NCBI GenBank assembly: GCA_017983795.1
Contig: JAGOAS010000013.1
Coordinates: forward strand, 1 to 64,000
Reading direction: 5' to 3'
DNA length: 64,000 nt
Source of the DNA: Piscinibacter sp.
GTDB taxonomy: Bacteria; Pseudomonadota; Gammaproteobacteria; Burkholderiales; Burkholderiaceae_C
Shown: in pieces, positions 1 to 8,800 of the stretch
Layout: every line of letters begins with the position of its first letter
Numbering within the stretch: the first letter of the stretch is position 1
Notes under the pieces: generated by a model
Databases searched by the model: none
What the model was told of the DNA's origin: nothing
The model's input: the letters and a program-made list of their open reading frames with translations, nothing else
Position numbers and translations under genes: made by a program

Positions 1-164
1 GGGTCGAGTGCCGATTCGGTGCGCGCGATCGCGTAGAGCAACTCGCTGCTGACGCGGTAGCGCGCGGCCGCCTCGTGCCAGCAAGCGTGGGCGGGCAGGG
101 CCGCGAGCGTGACGATCGCGGTGATGACTCCTGCTGTCGGCGCCCAGCTCGCTGTCTTGCGCAA
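1..164 (-). CDS. Lytic transglycosylase, N-terminal part (ICE module)
   Basis: The gene runs off the left edge of the window, so only about the first 54 codons are visible. Translation from a TTG codon at 164, preceded by the purine-rich stretch AAGGGGG, gives a short basic N-terminus, a hydrophobic signal segment ending around LPAHA, and then CWHEAAARYRVSSELLYAIA followed by RTESALDP. The pattern of tryptophan, Y-x-V-x-x-x-L-L and A-I-A-x-T-E-S is the start of a soluble lytic transglycosylase (SLT) domain, in which the E of TES is normally the catalytic glutamate. Such periplasmic muramidases open peptidoglycan for conjugation machines and usually sit just before traD in ICEs of the PFGI-1 class. 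Here it diverges from the relaxase-like gene. The TTG start is an inference because an in-frame TGA lies just upstream. Confidence 0.7.
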   Translation of the reverse strand, partial: MRKTASWAPTAGVITAIVTLAALPAHACWHEAAARYRVSSELLYAIARTESALD

Positions 165-465
165 TCGGAACCCCCTTCACGTTGACGCGGATGTGCGGCG
201 CATCGAGCGAGCCGCATTGCGTTGCCATCCTAGGCAGCGAGCACGTGCGAATCAGGCTCCATCGGGGCTTCGATGAAGCCCCGAATCCGGCTTGCATCGG
301 CGCGGACTCTCTGCCGCCGATGTGCGACGAGCGGCCGATGCGAGGAGCCGACGCTGCGGCGTGGCTCACGACGAAGCTCGGTCGAACTCGTCAAGAGGAC
401 ATCGGGTCCTGGTCGAGGCTTCGATCGAAGCTGATGGCCGTCAAGCCGCCCGGAATACTGGTCGA
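165..465. other. Intergenic region of the ICE remnant with a perfect hairpin
   Basis: About 300 bases separate the divergent transglycosylase and relaxase-like genes. I see no convincing gene in it. The reading frame of the downstream gene stays open back to 292, but the extra residues are arginine-rich and look non-coding. The only clear structure is a perfect 10-bp inverted repeat at 262-284, TCGGGGCTTC and GAAGCCCCGA around a GAT loop. It has no T-run, so it is a poor terminator. A hairpin next to a relaxase-like gene could belong to a transfer origin, but nothing else supports that. Confidence 0.4.
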
Positions 466-1590
466 ATGACCTTCAACGACATGCCCTCCGGGTCTGCGTC
501 GCCGCGAGTGATCGGGTCGCCCTTCGTGTCCGAGCGGCCGGCGCTCTCCATGCAGGCGATCATCGATCGCAGCGGGGCGGCGAACCTGATCGTCCTGCTT
601 CGCGTCAGGATGGGGTTTCCGGCGGAGAGCTTCGCGCTGGCGGCGCGGCCGCTGATCGACGGCTATGCGGAGTTCGTGCAGCTGCGGCCGGTACCGGGCT
701 CTAGTCGATACGGTGGTCCCGGTGGGCAACTGCAGCGCGGGCTCGTGACTGCGCTGCGCGCACTCGATCACCGGCGCGGCCAGATCCTGCCGCGCAACGC
801 GCCACCCGAGATCTTGGGCGCGCTCGCGCATCGATGGACCTATGCGGTGTTCGCGGCAGCGCTGCTGCGCGATGCCCGCGGAGGTCCGTCGGACAACCGG
901 GTGCGAATGTTCGAGCGGTGGGTGCCGCCGATCGTCCAGGCCTGGTTGGCCGAACATCCTCCGCTGATGGAGGAACTGCGCGCCGTGCTGGCGGGCAGCG
1001 CGGATGCGTCCAGCGCGATTGCCGAACTGTTGGAGCGCGCGGCGACCGGCGGGCGCCCGCGTGCTGAGGCGGCGGTGCCTCGTGCACAGACGGAGTCGAT
1101 CGCCGGCGCGGTGGAGTCGGGCGTTGAGACGGCGCCTATCGCGCCCGAGGCTGACGGACCCGAATTCCTCGACGGCGTCGACGCGGCGGGTGCCGAGCGA
1201 CCGCGACGCTTCATGGAGTGGGTGCGGCAGGGGATCGCCGACGGAACCTTGCCGGTGAACATGCGCGGCGCGCTCGTGCACGGGGTCGAGGACGGCCTAC
1301 TGCTCGCATCACCGGGCATCTTCCGGGCGTTCATCCGGCGCGAAGGCGCCGGCCCGGCTGAGCCCGGCGACGCCGCCAAGCGGTTGCAGCGCGAGGTCCT
1401 GCGGGCCGGATGGCACCTGCGGGCCGATGGCGGCGTGAACCTGCACGGCTATGCGTGGAAGCAGGACGGGCGCGCGGCTGCTCGCATCCACGGCGTCGTG
1501 ATCCTTGCGCCACAGCGGTTCGTTGATCCGGTACCGCCGATCAACTCGGCGCTCGTGCGCGTCGGTGACGCCGCGGCGGCCGCGGAGTGA
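466..1590 (+). CDS. TraI_2/MobH relaxase-like protein, active-site residues apparently lost
   Basis: This 374-aa protein matches the two-part layout of the TraI_2 (MobH) relaxases of ICEs: an N-terminal TraI_2 region (about residues 25-180), an acidic, alanine-rich linker, and a C-terminal TraI_2_C region (about 250-370) with the landmarks LVHGVEDGLLLASPGIFR and LHGYAW. MobH relaxases nick the transfer origin and need a metal-binding HD-type histidine set. Where the family has YHHxGGLLxH and LLHDxGK, this protein has YGGPGGQLQR (82-91) and LLRDARG (133-139), so the histidines are replaced. It is also shorter than typical family members of around 600 residues. The most likely reading is a paralogue or decayed relaxase without nicking activity. 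Its stop overlaps the traD start (TGATG), so it is translationally coupled to traD. The start is chosen at ATG 466; the frame is open upstream to 292. Confidence 0.72.
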   Translation: MTFNDMPSGSASPRVIGSPFVSERPALSMQAIIDRSGAANLIVLLRVRMGFPAESFALAARPLIDGYAEFVQLRPVPGSSRYGGPGGQLQRGLVTALRALDHRRGQILPRNAPPEILGALAHRWTYAVFAAALLRDARGGPSDNRVRMFERWVPPIVQAWLAEHPPLMEELRAVLAGSADASSAIAELLERAATGGRPRAEAAVPRAQTESIAGAVESGVETAPIAPEADGPEFLDGVDAAGAERPRRFMEWVRQGIADGTLPVNMRGALVHGVEDGLLLASPGIFRAFIRREGAGPAEPGDAAKRLQREVLRAGWHLRADGGVNLHGYAWKQDGRAAARIHGVVILAPQRFVDPVPPINSALVRVGDAAAAAE

Positions 1591-3590
1591 TGGGCTATCC
1601 GCTGGAAGCCCGGCTGCGGCCGGCGCACGAACTCGGCGCGGCCTCGGTGTCGGCACTGGGCGCGGCCCTGATTCTGAGCAGCCCAGGGCTCTTTCTGATC
1701 TCTCCTCCTTGGCACCTGGCGCTTGCAGGCCTGCTGCTGGGCCACGCGGCGTGGCGCGGCGCGGCCGGACTGAGCACGCTGCGCTATCGCGCCAACCTGC
1801 GCCGCCGGCGGCGCTATGAGTTGGGCTCTGCCGACATTCCCTGGTCGGCGGATCGGCTCTTTCTGGGGCGCGGGTTTCGGTGGGACCAGCGCCACACCCA
1901 ACGCTTGTTCGAGGCGAGGCTTCCAGTGAACCGGCCGCTGCTTCAGGGCGGAGGTTTCGCAGGTGTGTTGGCGGCGTTCGTACCCACAGCGGAAGACACC
2001 GGTGGTGTCGGCGGAGATCCCGCGATCCACGGTGTCGAGCCCGACGAGACCGAGATCTGGATGGACCTGGAGGATCGAGTCGGGCACACGCTGGTGCTGG
2101 GCACCACGCGCGTCGGCAAGACACGGCTGGCCGAACTGCTGATCGCCCAGGACATCCGTCGCGGCGAGGTCGTGATCGTTTTCGATCCGAAGGGCGACGT
2201 CGATCTGCTGCGCCGCGTGTTTGCGGAAGCCGAGCGGGCGGGACGGGCAGGGGAGTTCTTCATGTTCCACCTCGGGCATCCGGAGATCTCCGCCCGCTAC
2301 AACCCGGTGGGCAGCTTCTCGCGCATCACCGAGGTCGCCACCCGCATCGCGGGCCAGTTGCCCTCGGAAGGCCAGTCCGCCGCCTTCAAGGAGTTCGTCT
2401 GGCGCTTCGTGAACGTGATGGCCCGCGCGCTCGTGGCGCTCGGTCGCAAGCCCGACTACCAGGAGATCAACCGCTACGCGTCCGATGTCGAGCCGCTGCT
2501 GATCGACTACTTCGAGTACTGGCTCGACCGGGAGCCCGCCGCCGCGGGCTGGCGTGAGGAGCTGCGATCGCTGGCCATCGACAAGAAGAATCTCGACAAG
2601 GGCCTGCAGTCGCGCGGCGCGCGTGCGGTCAGCCTCGTGGAATACGCGCGGCGCAAGAAGCTCTACGACCCGATCGCGCACGCGCTCGCATCGACGCTCA
2701 ACTACGAGAAGAGCCACTTCGACAAACTGGTGGCGTCGCTGCTGCCCCTGATGGAGAAGCTCACCACCGGTCGCACCGCCTCACTGCTGTCGCCGGAGCT
2801 CGACGATTCGAGCGACTGGCGCCCGGTCTTCGACTGGACCTCGGTGATCAACCTGGGCGGCATCGTCTACGTCGGGCTCGACGCACTCTCCGACTACGAG
2901 GTAGCCGCCGCGGTGGGGAACTCCATGTTCGCGGACCTCACCAGCGTGGCTGGCAGCCTCTACAAGTTCGGCGCCGGTCGCGGCCTGCCGGGCGAGGTGA
3001 CGCCACGGCGGATCGCGATCCACGCCGACGAGTTCAACGAGCTGATCGGCGACGAGTTCATCCCGCTGCTCAACAAGGCGGGTGGGGCGGGTTTTCAGGT
3101 GACGGCGTACACGCAGACCTGGTCGGACGTGGAAGCGCGCATCGGTTCGCCCGCCAAGGCGGGACAGATCGCCGGCAACTTCAACACGCTGATCATGCTT
3201 CGAGTGAAGGAGGTTGCGACCGCCGAGCTGTTGACCAGCCAGCTGCCCGAAGTGCACGTGGTCTCGACCGTCGTGTCGTCGTCGGTCTCCGACACCAACG
3301 ACCCGGTCGACTTCGCGGACTTCGCCAGCCGCAACGAGGACCGCATCGCCCCGGAAGCCGTCCGGATGCTCGAGCCGACCGATCTGGTGCAACTGCCCAA
3401 GGGCGAGGCCTTCGCGCTGATCCACGGCGGCCAGCTGCACAAGATCCGCATGCCGCTGCCGTCGGCGGCGAGCGATCCCCTGATGCCGGCCAGCCTGGCG
3501 GCGATCGGCGCGACGCTGCGCGCAAGCCTCGACGGGCCGTGGAATCGGCCGGAAGCGGGCGTCGAGCCGGAGGATCGGCGTGACGTCTAG
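1590..3590 (+). CDS. traD: Conjugative coupling protein TraD (ICE type)
   Basis: This 666-aa protein is a VirD4/TraD-type type IV coupling protein, the hexameric inner-membrane ATPase that hands relaxase-bound DNA to the conjugation channel. The N-terminus has two hydrophobic segments (about residues 15-60), then a basic stretch. The P-loop GTTRVGKT lies near residue 172, the Walker B segment VVIVFDPKGD follows, and a later AIHADEFNEL motif matches the second acidic motif of this family. Length and sequence fit TraD of the SXT/PFGI-1 ICE class rather than plasmid F. The start is ATG 1590, overlapping the relaxase-like stop; GTG 1587 is an alternative. The downstream DUF4400 gene overlaps its end. 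No frameshift is seen and the ATPase motifs are intact, in contrast to the degenerate relaxase-like partner. Confidence 0.88.
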   Translation: MGYPLEARLRPAHELGAASVSALGAALILSSPGLFLISPPWHLALAGLLLGHAAWRGAAGLSTLRYRANLRRRRRYELGSADIPWSADRLFLGRGFRWDQRHTQRLFEARLPVNRPLLQGGGFAGVLAAFVPTAEDTGGVGGDPAIHGVEPDETEIWMDLEDRVGHTLVLGTTRVGKTRLAELLIAQDIRRGEVVIVFDPKGDVDLLRRVFAEAERAGRAGEFFMFHLGHPEISARYNPVGSFSRITEVATRIAGQLPSEGQSAAFKEFVWRFVNVMARALVALGRKPDYQEINRYASDVEPLLIDYFEYWLDREPAAAGWREELRSLAIDKKNLDKGLQSRGARAVSLVEYARRKKLYDPIAHALASTLNYEKSHFDKLVASLLPLMEKLTTGRTASLLSPELDDSSDWRPVFDWTSVINLGGIVYVGLDALSDYEVAAAVGNSMFADLTSVAGSLYKFGAGRGLPGEVTPRRIAIHADEFNELIGDEFIPLLNKAGGAGFQVTAYTQTWSDVEARIGSPAKAGQIAGNFNTLIMLRVKEVATAELLTSQLPEVHVVSTVVSSSVSDTNDPVDFADFASRNEDRIAPEAVRMLEPTDLVQLPKGEAFALIHGGQLHKIRMPLPSAASDPLMPASLAAIGATLRASLDGPWNRPEAGVEPEDRRDV

Positions 3591-4293
3591 GAACGCGGCC
3601 TTTCACGATGGGGCGCTGGCGGGGGTGCTGCTCAGCCCGCTGAAGCTGGTCTTCTCGTTGGCATTGGGCTTGGTCGCGACCCTGCTTTGCGCCTGGATCG
3701 TCGACTGGGTGTTCGTGTTCAAGGTCTGGCCGCAGGGAGGCGAGCGACTGCGCGAGCTCCTGGCGAACGATCTTGAGGGCGGTATCGCGCTCGCCGCTCG
3801 GCAGGGCGCCGGCGCCGACGTCATCACCGGGCCTGCGAATGCCCTCTACTCAGTCGTGTTCGAGGCCACCGGCATCCACGACATGGGCACCCAGTTCGCC
3901 AACGGGTCAGCGCTGTCGATCCCGGACACGATCATGCGGCGCAGCTATGCCTCGCACCGGGAGGGCATCGAGGCGGCCATGGTCGGCACCCAGTTGCTCG
4001 GCGTGCGCGCAGCGATCCTGGCGCGTTTCGCTCCGCTGCTCCTGCTGCTCTACGCCGTCGGCGCCGCCGACGGCTTCGTGCAGCGGGCGATCCGCCGGGC
4101 CTGCGGCGGACGCGAGTCGGCCGGCCTGTATCACCGGGCGAAGTACCTGCAGGTGGCGGTGCTGGGACTCGGCGGCGTCGGTCTGCTGCTGTGGCCCGGG
4201 TCGGTTCGGTGGGACCTGTGCGTGCCCATCGGGGCGGTGCTCGCCAGTGGCCTGGCCAGCGTGCAGTGGGCGTACTACAAGAAGCACATGTAG
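3580..4293 (+). CDS. DUF4400 integrating-conjugative-element membrane protein
   Basis: This 237-aa protein belongs to the ICE membrane proteins of the PFL_4697/DUF4400 group that follow traD in PFGI-1-type elements. It has an N-terminal hydrophobic helix (about residues 18-45, ending WIVDWVFVFKVWP), a soluble middle with a small-residue-rich stretch, and two or three further hydrophobic helices in the C-terminal half (around ARFAPLLLLLYAVG and VAVLGLGGVGLLLWPG). It starts at GTG 3580, inside the traD end, so the two are co-translated. Its molecular role in transfer is not established. In complete elements the type IV secretion genes come next on the same strand; here the module stops and an opposite-strand HTH gene follows after 12 bases. 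Confidence 0.75.
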   Translation: MTSRNAAFHDGALAGVLLSPLKLVFSLALGLVATLLCAWIVDWVFVFKVWPQGGERLRELLANDLEGGIALAARQGAGADVITGPANALYSVVFEATGIHDMGTQFANGSALSIPDTIMRRSYASHREGIEAAMVGTQLLGVRAAILARFAPLLLLLYAVGAADGFVQRAIRRACGGRESAGLYHRAKYLQVAVLGLGGVGLLLWPGSVRWDLCVPIGAVLASGLASVQWAYYKKHM

Positions 4294-4305
4294 TAGGCCG
4301 CGCCG

Positions 4306-4527
4306 TTATCGCTGCCGCCTAGTGCCTCTCGATGGCACTTCGGCCGAGAGCTGCTTCCGTTTTCCGATCCAGCACTCCAGGTCGACAACCTGGAACCTCC
4401 ACGCACCAGCAACCTTGAATCCGGGTAGCTCGCCTCGCTGAGCCAGGCGATAGATGGTCTTGTCATCGACGTTCAGGTACGCCGCGACGTCGCGAACGGT
4501 CATTGCGGGCTTTGGCTTGCTAGCCAT
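4306..4527 (-). CDS. Excisionase-like HTH DNA-binding protein
   Basis: The 73-aa product carries a single helix-turn-helix of the MerR-like/HTH_17 (excisionase) type: TVRDVAAYLNVDDKTIYRLA, then the wing RGELPGFKVAGAWRF and the recognition-type WRFQVVDLECWI tail. Proteins of this kind bind DNA as recombination directionality factors or as small repressors. The start at 4527 is supported by AAAGAGG eight bases upstream; a longer in-frame extension to 4806 would run across the operon start and is rejected. It diverges from the large operon with 57 bases between the two starts, where a perfect palindrome lies. This makes it a good candidate for a local regulator of the operon, or a leftover excision factor of the element. 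Confidence 0.7.
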   Translation of the reverse strand: MASKPKPAMTVRDVAAYLNVDDKTIYRLAQRGELPGFKVAGAWRFQVVDLECWIGKRKQLSAEVPSRGTRRQR

Positions 4528-4546
4528 GGACAAACCTCTTTCAATT

Positions 4547-4557
4547 CGTATGATACG
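4547..4557. promoter_or_regulatory. Palindrome in the divergent promoter region, possible operator
   Basis: CGTATGATACG is a perfect 11-bp palindrome in the short gap between the HTH gene start (4527) and the GTG start of the operon (4585). It is AT-richer than its surroundings and overlaps TATGAT, a possible -10 element for rightward transcription. An operator for the adjacent HTH protein is a reasonable inference from position alone; I see no second copy nearby. Confidence 0.3.
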
Positions 4558-4584
4558 TAGAGAATCCAGTCCAAGGCTGTCCAA

Positions 4585-5868
4585 GTGTTTGTCTTCACGA
4601 AGTTTGAGCCAGAAACGGTCCTCCGTGCGTCGGACCTCAATCGCAACACCACGGCCGTCTGGGACCACCTCGCGGGATCGGTCTCGGGCATGGATCGTGT
4701 TGGTTTCGTCTGCCCCAACTACGCGAGACCTGAGGAAGACTGGAACCATTTCTCCTCTTCGGAAGCTTGCCTCTCGATCCAGAGACTGTTTGTTATCAAC
4801 GACCATGGAAGGGTGTTCCGACTGGACAAAGCCTTCCTACAGCGGCCGGAACGGGGTGGCCGGCACTGGGTGACGGCGACCGTCGGTCCTTGGGAGGGAA
4901 TCCGAATCCGGCTGTCTGAAGTCGCGGAGGGGGACGACGACGCTGCCGGCGCGGACCTCGCCGACAGCTGCCATCTCGCGATCTGGGAACCGGATCTGGA
5001 CGTTGTGCAACTCATTCCGCCCTTCACCTCGCTCCGTTCCGTGGGTGCGCTCCATCGGTTGTCGCAGGAGTTCCTGATGATCCTCAGCGCGTTCGAGAAC
5101 GACCTCATCGAGTACGCCCGGGCGGATCATGAGCGGGTATCAGCCGATAGCCTCCTTACGGCCATCGAGTCATGCCGGTTCCTGCTCCTCGACGGAACGG
5201 CGGATGCGAAAGGGCTCCGGCACGCCTTTTACATTCTCACGCTCCGCATTCGTGGGTTCTTCGCGCGCACTTACGCCGTGCGCCACGCCCGCGCGCTCAA
5301 CCTCGAGAACGTGGTCGGTTTCGGCCCGCTCGTCCTCGAGCGTGTGCTGGAGGCGAAGTCGCAGTCGGACCGAGGCCTGCGGGACTTCCTCGCCAACCTG
5401 CCGACGATGGACGAGACTTCGACGGCGGCAAAGTATTCGACCGGGGCTGCGCTCGCGGACGGTAATGAGTGGGGGCGCATCTTCCGGGAGGTCATTCCCC
5501 GCAAGTGGATCAGGCGTGGACAGATGGGCCAGCCGCACTTCGTCGAGGTACCGCGGACAGGCTGGAAGCGCTGGGAGATCGAGATCCTCGACCCGCGAGC
5601 CAACCAGCTCCAGTTGCGTCTCCACGATCAAGTGAGGTCGCCCCCGATCTACCAGTTCGTCGAGCCGAATGAGCCCGAGACCGTGGCCCGCATGAGCCGC
5701 GGTGCCGAGGGCTCGACGTGGGATGCCGACATCCCCCTACCCGATGCTGTGGCCAACCAGAGCCGCCGCCTGCGCATCGACTTGCCCGACGCTATCGACC
5801 TCCTGCGGCCCGGGGTCGCCGTCTGGAGCCCGATTGCCTCTGAGCAACCGGGGCAGCGTCGATCATGA
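4585..5868 (+). CDS. Unknown protein, first gene of the GTPase/AAA+/spike operon
   Basis: I do not recognise this 427-aa protein. From GTG 4585 its first 30 residues (PETVLRASDLNRNTTAVWDH at about 9-28) loosely resemble the N-terminus of Phd/YefM-type antitoxins. Then the character changes to a mixed soluble protein with many aromatic residues, a helical middle (about 150-260) and a beta-rich C-terminal part around RRGQMGQPHFVEVPRTGWKR. There is no signal peptide or membrane helix. A later start at ATG 4690 (MDRVGFVCPN) is possible and would leave the antitoxin-like stretch as an untranslated relic. The end overlaps the next gene by four bases (ATGA), so it is coupled to the GTPase gene. It could be an adaptor or sensor for that protein. 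Confidence 0.6.
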   Translation: MFVFTKFEPETVLRASDLNRNTTAVWDHLAGSVSGMDRVGFVCPNYARPEEDWNHFSSSEACLSIQRLFVINDHGRVFRLDKAFLQRPERGGRHWVTATVGPWEGIRIRLSEVAEGDDDAAGADLADSCHLAIWEPDLDVVQLIPPFTSLRSVGALHRLSQEFLMILSAFENDLIEYARADHERVSADSLLTAIESCRFLLLDGTADAKGLRHAFYILTLRIRGFFARTYAVRHARALNLENVVGFGPLVLERVLEAKSQSDRGLRDFLANLPTMDETSTAAKYSTGAALADGNEWGRIFREVIPRKWIRRGQMGQPHFVEVPRTGWKRWEIEILDPRANQLQLRLHDQVRSPPIYQFVEPNEPETVARMSRGAEGSTWDADIPLPDAVANQSRRLRIDLPDAIDLLRPGVAVWSPIASEQPGQRRS

Positions 5869-8800
5869 CTCCCGACGAATACGGAGAGAAGTGCCGGGCG
5901 GTGCGCGAAGCACCGGCGTCAGGTCTTCGTGCTGCTCTCGATTCGCTGGCCACGGGGCACCAGGAGGCCGTGTCACGCTTCGCTCCGGCTCCCGGGGGCG
6001 CCGCCGCGATCTTCGACGTCTGGAAAGCCAGCTTCGAGGTCCGACGTGGCACGCCGGAGGCCAAACGCCCCCACACCGGCATCGTGGAGACGAAGGCTTG
6101 GATCCTGGCGTTGGCCGAAGACTGGTACGCGGTGCGCTCCGGCCTCCCGGACGGGAACCCCCTCAAGCACGAGCGGGTGTTCGACTACGTCTTCTTGCGG
6201 GAAGCGCCCGAGCTCCTCGAGGCTATGCAGTGCGCCCTTCCGGCGGAAGTGGCCTGGCATGCGGAGGTGCGCCGGTGGGTTCTGCCCGCCCTCGCCAACC
6301 CAGGGATCCCGGACAAGCCATCGACGAACTACGCTGACCTCCTGGGCCTTGTCGACCTCCTCAATGCGGTCGTGGGGCCATCGGCCGCCAATTCGCCGGT
6401 GACGCAGGGCGAGGGGGTCATGGAGCGCCAGATCGAGCAATTCTTTCTCGCGGAACGATGCCAGGCCAACCATCTCCTGCGCGCCGTTGAGGTCGACGCC
6501 ACGGTGCCCGATGCCGTCAGTGAGGCAGTCGCCCTCGATGTCTTCCGCCTCCTCGCCCTCCTGAGATGGGAGGCAGGGGGCGAGGAGCGCGACTGGAGAG
6601 ACCTGCTCGTGTCACCCACCGGCAAGGAAGCGGCCCGGACGCGGGCCAACCTCCTCAAACACTGGGCGGCCACCATCCCGCTCTTCGAGGTCTTCCTGGC
6701 CGAGACCGGCGGCTTCCGCTTCGACGAGGGGCCAACCACTTGGCAGGCTGCTGACTACCAACCCATGAGTGGCGGCGACGTGCCCGTCTCGATCATTGGC
6801 GCTCGTGACGCCGGGAAAAGCTCCTTCCTCTTCGCTCAGGACGCGCACGCCGTCGTGCAACTGCGCGCGATTGACCGGACCGAAGTCCCGAGACTCAACG
6901 AGCTCCAGGCGATCTGGAAGCGGGGCGGGCCACGCTCTGAGGAGGAACGCGCTGTCTGGAAAACGGGTGGCGACACCGCACTCACGGCATGGAGCCGTAC
7001 CGACGGCGAGATGTTCAAGCTCTTTATCCGGGATCTCCCGGGAGAACACCTCGAGGGCCTCGTGCTCCAGCCGGACAGCCAGGAGTCGACCGCGATGAAG
7101 GAGCACCTCGGCCGCAACGCGCCGGCGGCGACTCTGTTCATCTACGGGAAGCCTGCTTCCCAGGCCCTGCTTGAAGGGACCAACTTCCGTGCCGGCCATG
7201 TTCTTGGGACCTACTGGGGGCTCCTTCCCAAATCACGGGATGGCGTGCCGGTGCTGGTCCTGCGCAACTTCCTCGACGAGCGGGTCCGCGAACTCACGGG
7301 AGGCGAGGGCGGGCAGGAGCAGGTGCGCGGGCTCATCGATATGACCCAGCGCGTGGCGCTGGAAAAGGGCGGATGGTGGGCCGATCCCTCTGCGCGGCTG
7401 CGGCGTCGGAGCCATTACGAGGTCCCGGCGTTCCGTCGGGTCCTGCATGAGGACCTCGGGGAAGTCGATCAGTTGCGGAAGGATGCAAGGCTTCCGGAGA
7501 AGCTGCCCTTCGGGTTCTTCTACGTTTGCGCTTCAGGCAAAGTCGACGGCGACTACCGCGCGAGCTGTCGCGGACTCTGGCAGGAACTGACCGGATCGCT
7601 GCGACGCCTTTCGGCGAAGGGACGCTCACGGCTCCTGAGCCAGGAGATTGATCGGCTGAAGCGAATCGCCGAGAGCCTGGACAAGCCGCTGAAGACGTTC
7701 AACGTTGATCCCTCGAAGGAGGTCCTAGCCAGCCTGTGCAACGCCGCGAACGGGGATGATGACGGGGTCCTCGTCGACGAGGACCGGCAGCGGCTGGTCG
7801 CCTGGGAGAGCGGCAAGGACAAGATCGCTTCACTAGCCGGCGTTCGGCCCATCGAAAAGGCCGCGGACGACCTCTGCCAAGCACTGGCGGATCTGGAGAC
7901 TCACCTCGGCCAGCTCGCGACCGAGGTCCTTTGGGGCATGGGCATCCCGTCGAACCTGACTCTGGTCCGGGATATTACCCCGCAGACGCTCGCCCTCCAG
8001 CCGCCCCTCGTGCGGGACAGGCTAGCGCGCGCCAAAGGATTGCTCGAGGTCGATGGGCGCTTTGGGGTTCTCTCCACTCGGTGCCCTGTAAAAGACGAGG
8101 AGGTGTCCACGCATCTCCTTGAGGAACTCTTCGACGTAGCCCAGGAGGCCCAGGTTGACAAGATCCTCAAGGACCTGATGGGCAAGAAGGCGCCCCTCGG
8201 AGCGGCCGGCGAGTATGGGGCGAACCTTGCCGACTGGCCCAAGGACGACCCGGGCGAGCCGCTCACCGCCTTGCGGCTCCTCCAGGGATTTCGCCACTCC
8301 CTTCTTCCGGGGGACCCCAATGGGAGCTACGACGCTATGCGCCCTCCCGACGAAGGGCTTGGCCTCGCCACCCGGATCAACCTGCGACATTTCTACCTCC
8401 ACCGGTCCCAGATCCCCACTCCGGCACTCGGGGCGGTCCAGGAAGCCAAGAACAGCATCCGCGAGTGCGAGTTCCGCGGCGCTCTCCTCGTCCTCTCCGC
8501 GCTCGGTATCTGCCGGACCATCGGGGATTACCGCAACCGCGTCGACCGCCTAAGGGATCGTTTGGTCGGGGACTACAACTTCCGCCTCATCAAGGCGTAC
8601 GCCCCTACGGCTGCGGATCCCGTGGTCATTGTGAAGAAGAACAATGAGTTCCTCACCGCGACGGTCGAAGGTGGCTTGATTGAGCGCGCCAAGGATTATT
8701 TGAAGTCGAAGAAGGCGGAGATGGCCGCTCATCTCACCGCCTACCAGGCCATCGGCCGTCTGGAGGAGTTCGAGGGGCACGAGGAGGAGCGGCGCAACGA

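Noticed and set aside
182-469. Possible 95-aa ORF before the relaxase-like gene
   Set aside because: Composition is irregular, no ribosome binding site is evident, and it overlaps the end of the intergenic hairpin region; nothing supports it.
4528-4806. N-terminal extension of the HTH gene to 166 aa
   Set aside because: It would run through the operon start and has no conserved pattern; ATG 4527 has a good ribosome binding site and starts the conserved HTH.
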